From Gemmatimonadota bacterium (GTDB taxonomy: Bacteria > Gemmatimonadota > Gemmatimonadetes > Gemmatimonadales > GWC2-71-9): a stretch of 23,931 nt of DNA. This document shows, piece by piece, positions 23,394-23,931 of the stretch (positions are counted from its first letter, which is position 1; each line of letters opens with the position of its first letter). The stretch lies in the NCBI GenBank assembly GCA_022573095.1, contig JACZUR010000005.1:1-23931 (forward strand), in the 5' to 3' direction. Both the position numbers and the translations under genes were made by a program. Below the pieces are notes generated by a model, which saw only the letters and a list, made by a program, of their open reading frames with translations, was not told the origin of the DNA and did no database searches.

Positions 23394-23422
23394 AATCTAA
23401 GAGGGCCCAACCTCCTATACAA
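23394..23422 (-). promoter_or_regulatory. Candidate promoter of tRNA-Asp
   Basis: On the minus strand TTGTAT (23417-23422) and TAGATT (23394-23399) are 17 nt apart, each matching 4 of 6 consensus positions. The -10 lies 20 nt before the tRNA 5' end, giving a short leader. It starts a few bases after the stop of the upstream gene. Confidence 0.45.
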
Positions 23423-23428
23423 GTGCGC

Positions 23429-23931
23429 CTAGTTGCAACCCCACGCCTGCCTTAGCTGCGGGATGCGCGCCTCGTACTGATCAAAGAACGGCAGGATCTG
23501 ATCGGCAAAACCCGGACTGACGCTCCTACCCGCCCGCAACCTGGCTGCGCCAAGCTCCACCAAGTCTGCCTCCCGCGCGACAATACTACAATCCTCGGTA
23601 TCCACAGCCAAATTGTCGAGTTGGCCCACGACAAAGAATGCGCTAAACCCCCAGTAGAAATTCGCCTGTGTCGTGATCTGCCCACCTTGCATGTCGTTTT
23701 CCAGACTCCTGTCGAGCCAATCCATGGCAACCTCGTAATGCTTGTTGGACGCCAGGCGAGCGGCGGGCTGCAAATATCTAAGAGCCACGTTGGTCTTCGT
23801 AGCGGCACTCGTGTCCCTCGCAACTGTCAATCGAAGTAGCGAATCTGCCAGATTCACAGCGCTGGTGTCCAGCGGAACTAGAGAATCTATGACCAGACCA
23901 GCGATAACGATTTCAGCTGAACTGAGTGTAC
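23429..23931 (-). CDS. Hypothetical helical-repeat protein, C-terminal part (truncated by window end)
   Basis: The minus-strand frame is open from the window end to a TAG at 23429-23431, so about 166 C-terminal residues are visible and the start lies outside. A GTG at 23857 could be read as a start, but the frame continues unbroken upstream with similar composition. The visible part is mostly alpha-helical with spaced Ala, Leu and aromatic residues (YLQPAARLA, AMDWLDRSLE, FYWGFSAFF), reminiscent of TPR-like solenoids. Two Cys are present, one in a TEDCSI segment and one in the final WGCN, and they could form a disulfide if the protein is exported. I do not recognise the family. Confidence 0.65.
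   Translation of the reverse strand, partial: TLSSAEIVIAGLVIDSLVPLDTSAVNLADSLLRLTVARDTSAATKTNVALRYLQPAARLASNKHYEVAMDWLDRSLENDMQGGQITTQANFYWGFSAFFVVGQLDNLAVDTEDCSIVAREADLVELGAARLRAGRSVSPGFADQILPFFDQYEARIPQLRQAWGCN

Noticed and set aside
1..23931. Mobile elements, prophage or defence genes
   Set aside because: No transposase, integrase, terminal inverted repeats or recognisable defence domains are visible; nearly all genes are housekeeping plus the arsR-arsM pair.

Overview
The window is dominated by a classical division and cell wall (dcw) cluster, transcribed from right to left on the minus strand. In transcription order it runs rsmH, ftsL, ftsI, murE, murF, mraY, murD, ftsW, murG, murC, ftsQ, ftsA, ftsZ. 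An M23/LytM endopeptidase, a Cys-free membrane-anchored vWA protein, ftsY and recG follow on the same strand. An arsenic module (arsR, arsM) sits just beyond recG. The MurE DNPR motif implies meso-diaminopimelate peptidoglycan, and the gene set fits a diderm-type bacterium. Base composition looks like mid-to-high 50s % GC by eye. Gene order, the PASTA-bearing FtsI and the ftsZ-M23 linkage would suit Gemmatimonadota or a related lineage, but no marker here proves this.

Right edge (23931 to 23228): the C-terminal part of an unrecognised protein, a candidate promoter, tRNA-Asp(GTC), and a strong intrinsic terminator that ends only about 18 nt before the rsmH GTG start. Centre (23227 to 8091): 13 dcw genes, nearly all with overlapping stop and start codons (ATGA, GTGA, TTGA, TGATG, TAATG). 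This implies one long, translationally coupled mRNA. mraZ, murB and ddl are missing from the places they often hold. The only appreciable gap before ftsA is 52 nt between murG and murC, and it carries a 9-nt periodic element.

Left part (8094 to 1907): the M23 hydrolase begins at a TTG overlapping the ftsZ stop. A 153-nt spacer with a G7-T-G7 tract follows, then the vWA protein, ftsY and recG. From 1841 to 701 lies arsR-arsM with its own promoter. The -10 hexamer lies five nucleotides from the arsR ATG and overlaps an AT-rich imperfect palindrome, so arsR is predicted to be leaderless and autoregulated. The spacer 373-700, between arsM and a converging plus-strand membrane protein cut by the window start, is packed with unrelated short tandem repeats (10-, 7- and 8-mers) and three tetraloop hairpins.

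Together the main block makes UDP-MurNAc-pentapeptide (MurC-F), lipid I and II (MraY, MurG), the septal synthase (FtsW-FtsI), and the divisome scaffold (FtsL, FtsQ, FtsA, FtsZ). It probably also supplies a PG hydrolase for cell separation (inference). FtsY (membrane protein targeting) and RecG (fork repair) are housekeeping passengers. No clearly new system is visible. The most unusual signals are the terminator abutting rsmH, the predicted leaderless arsR, the repeat nest, and the vWA and M23 genes attached to the cluster.
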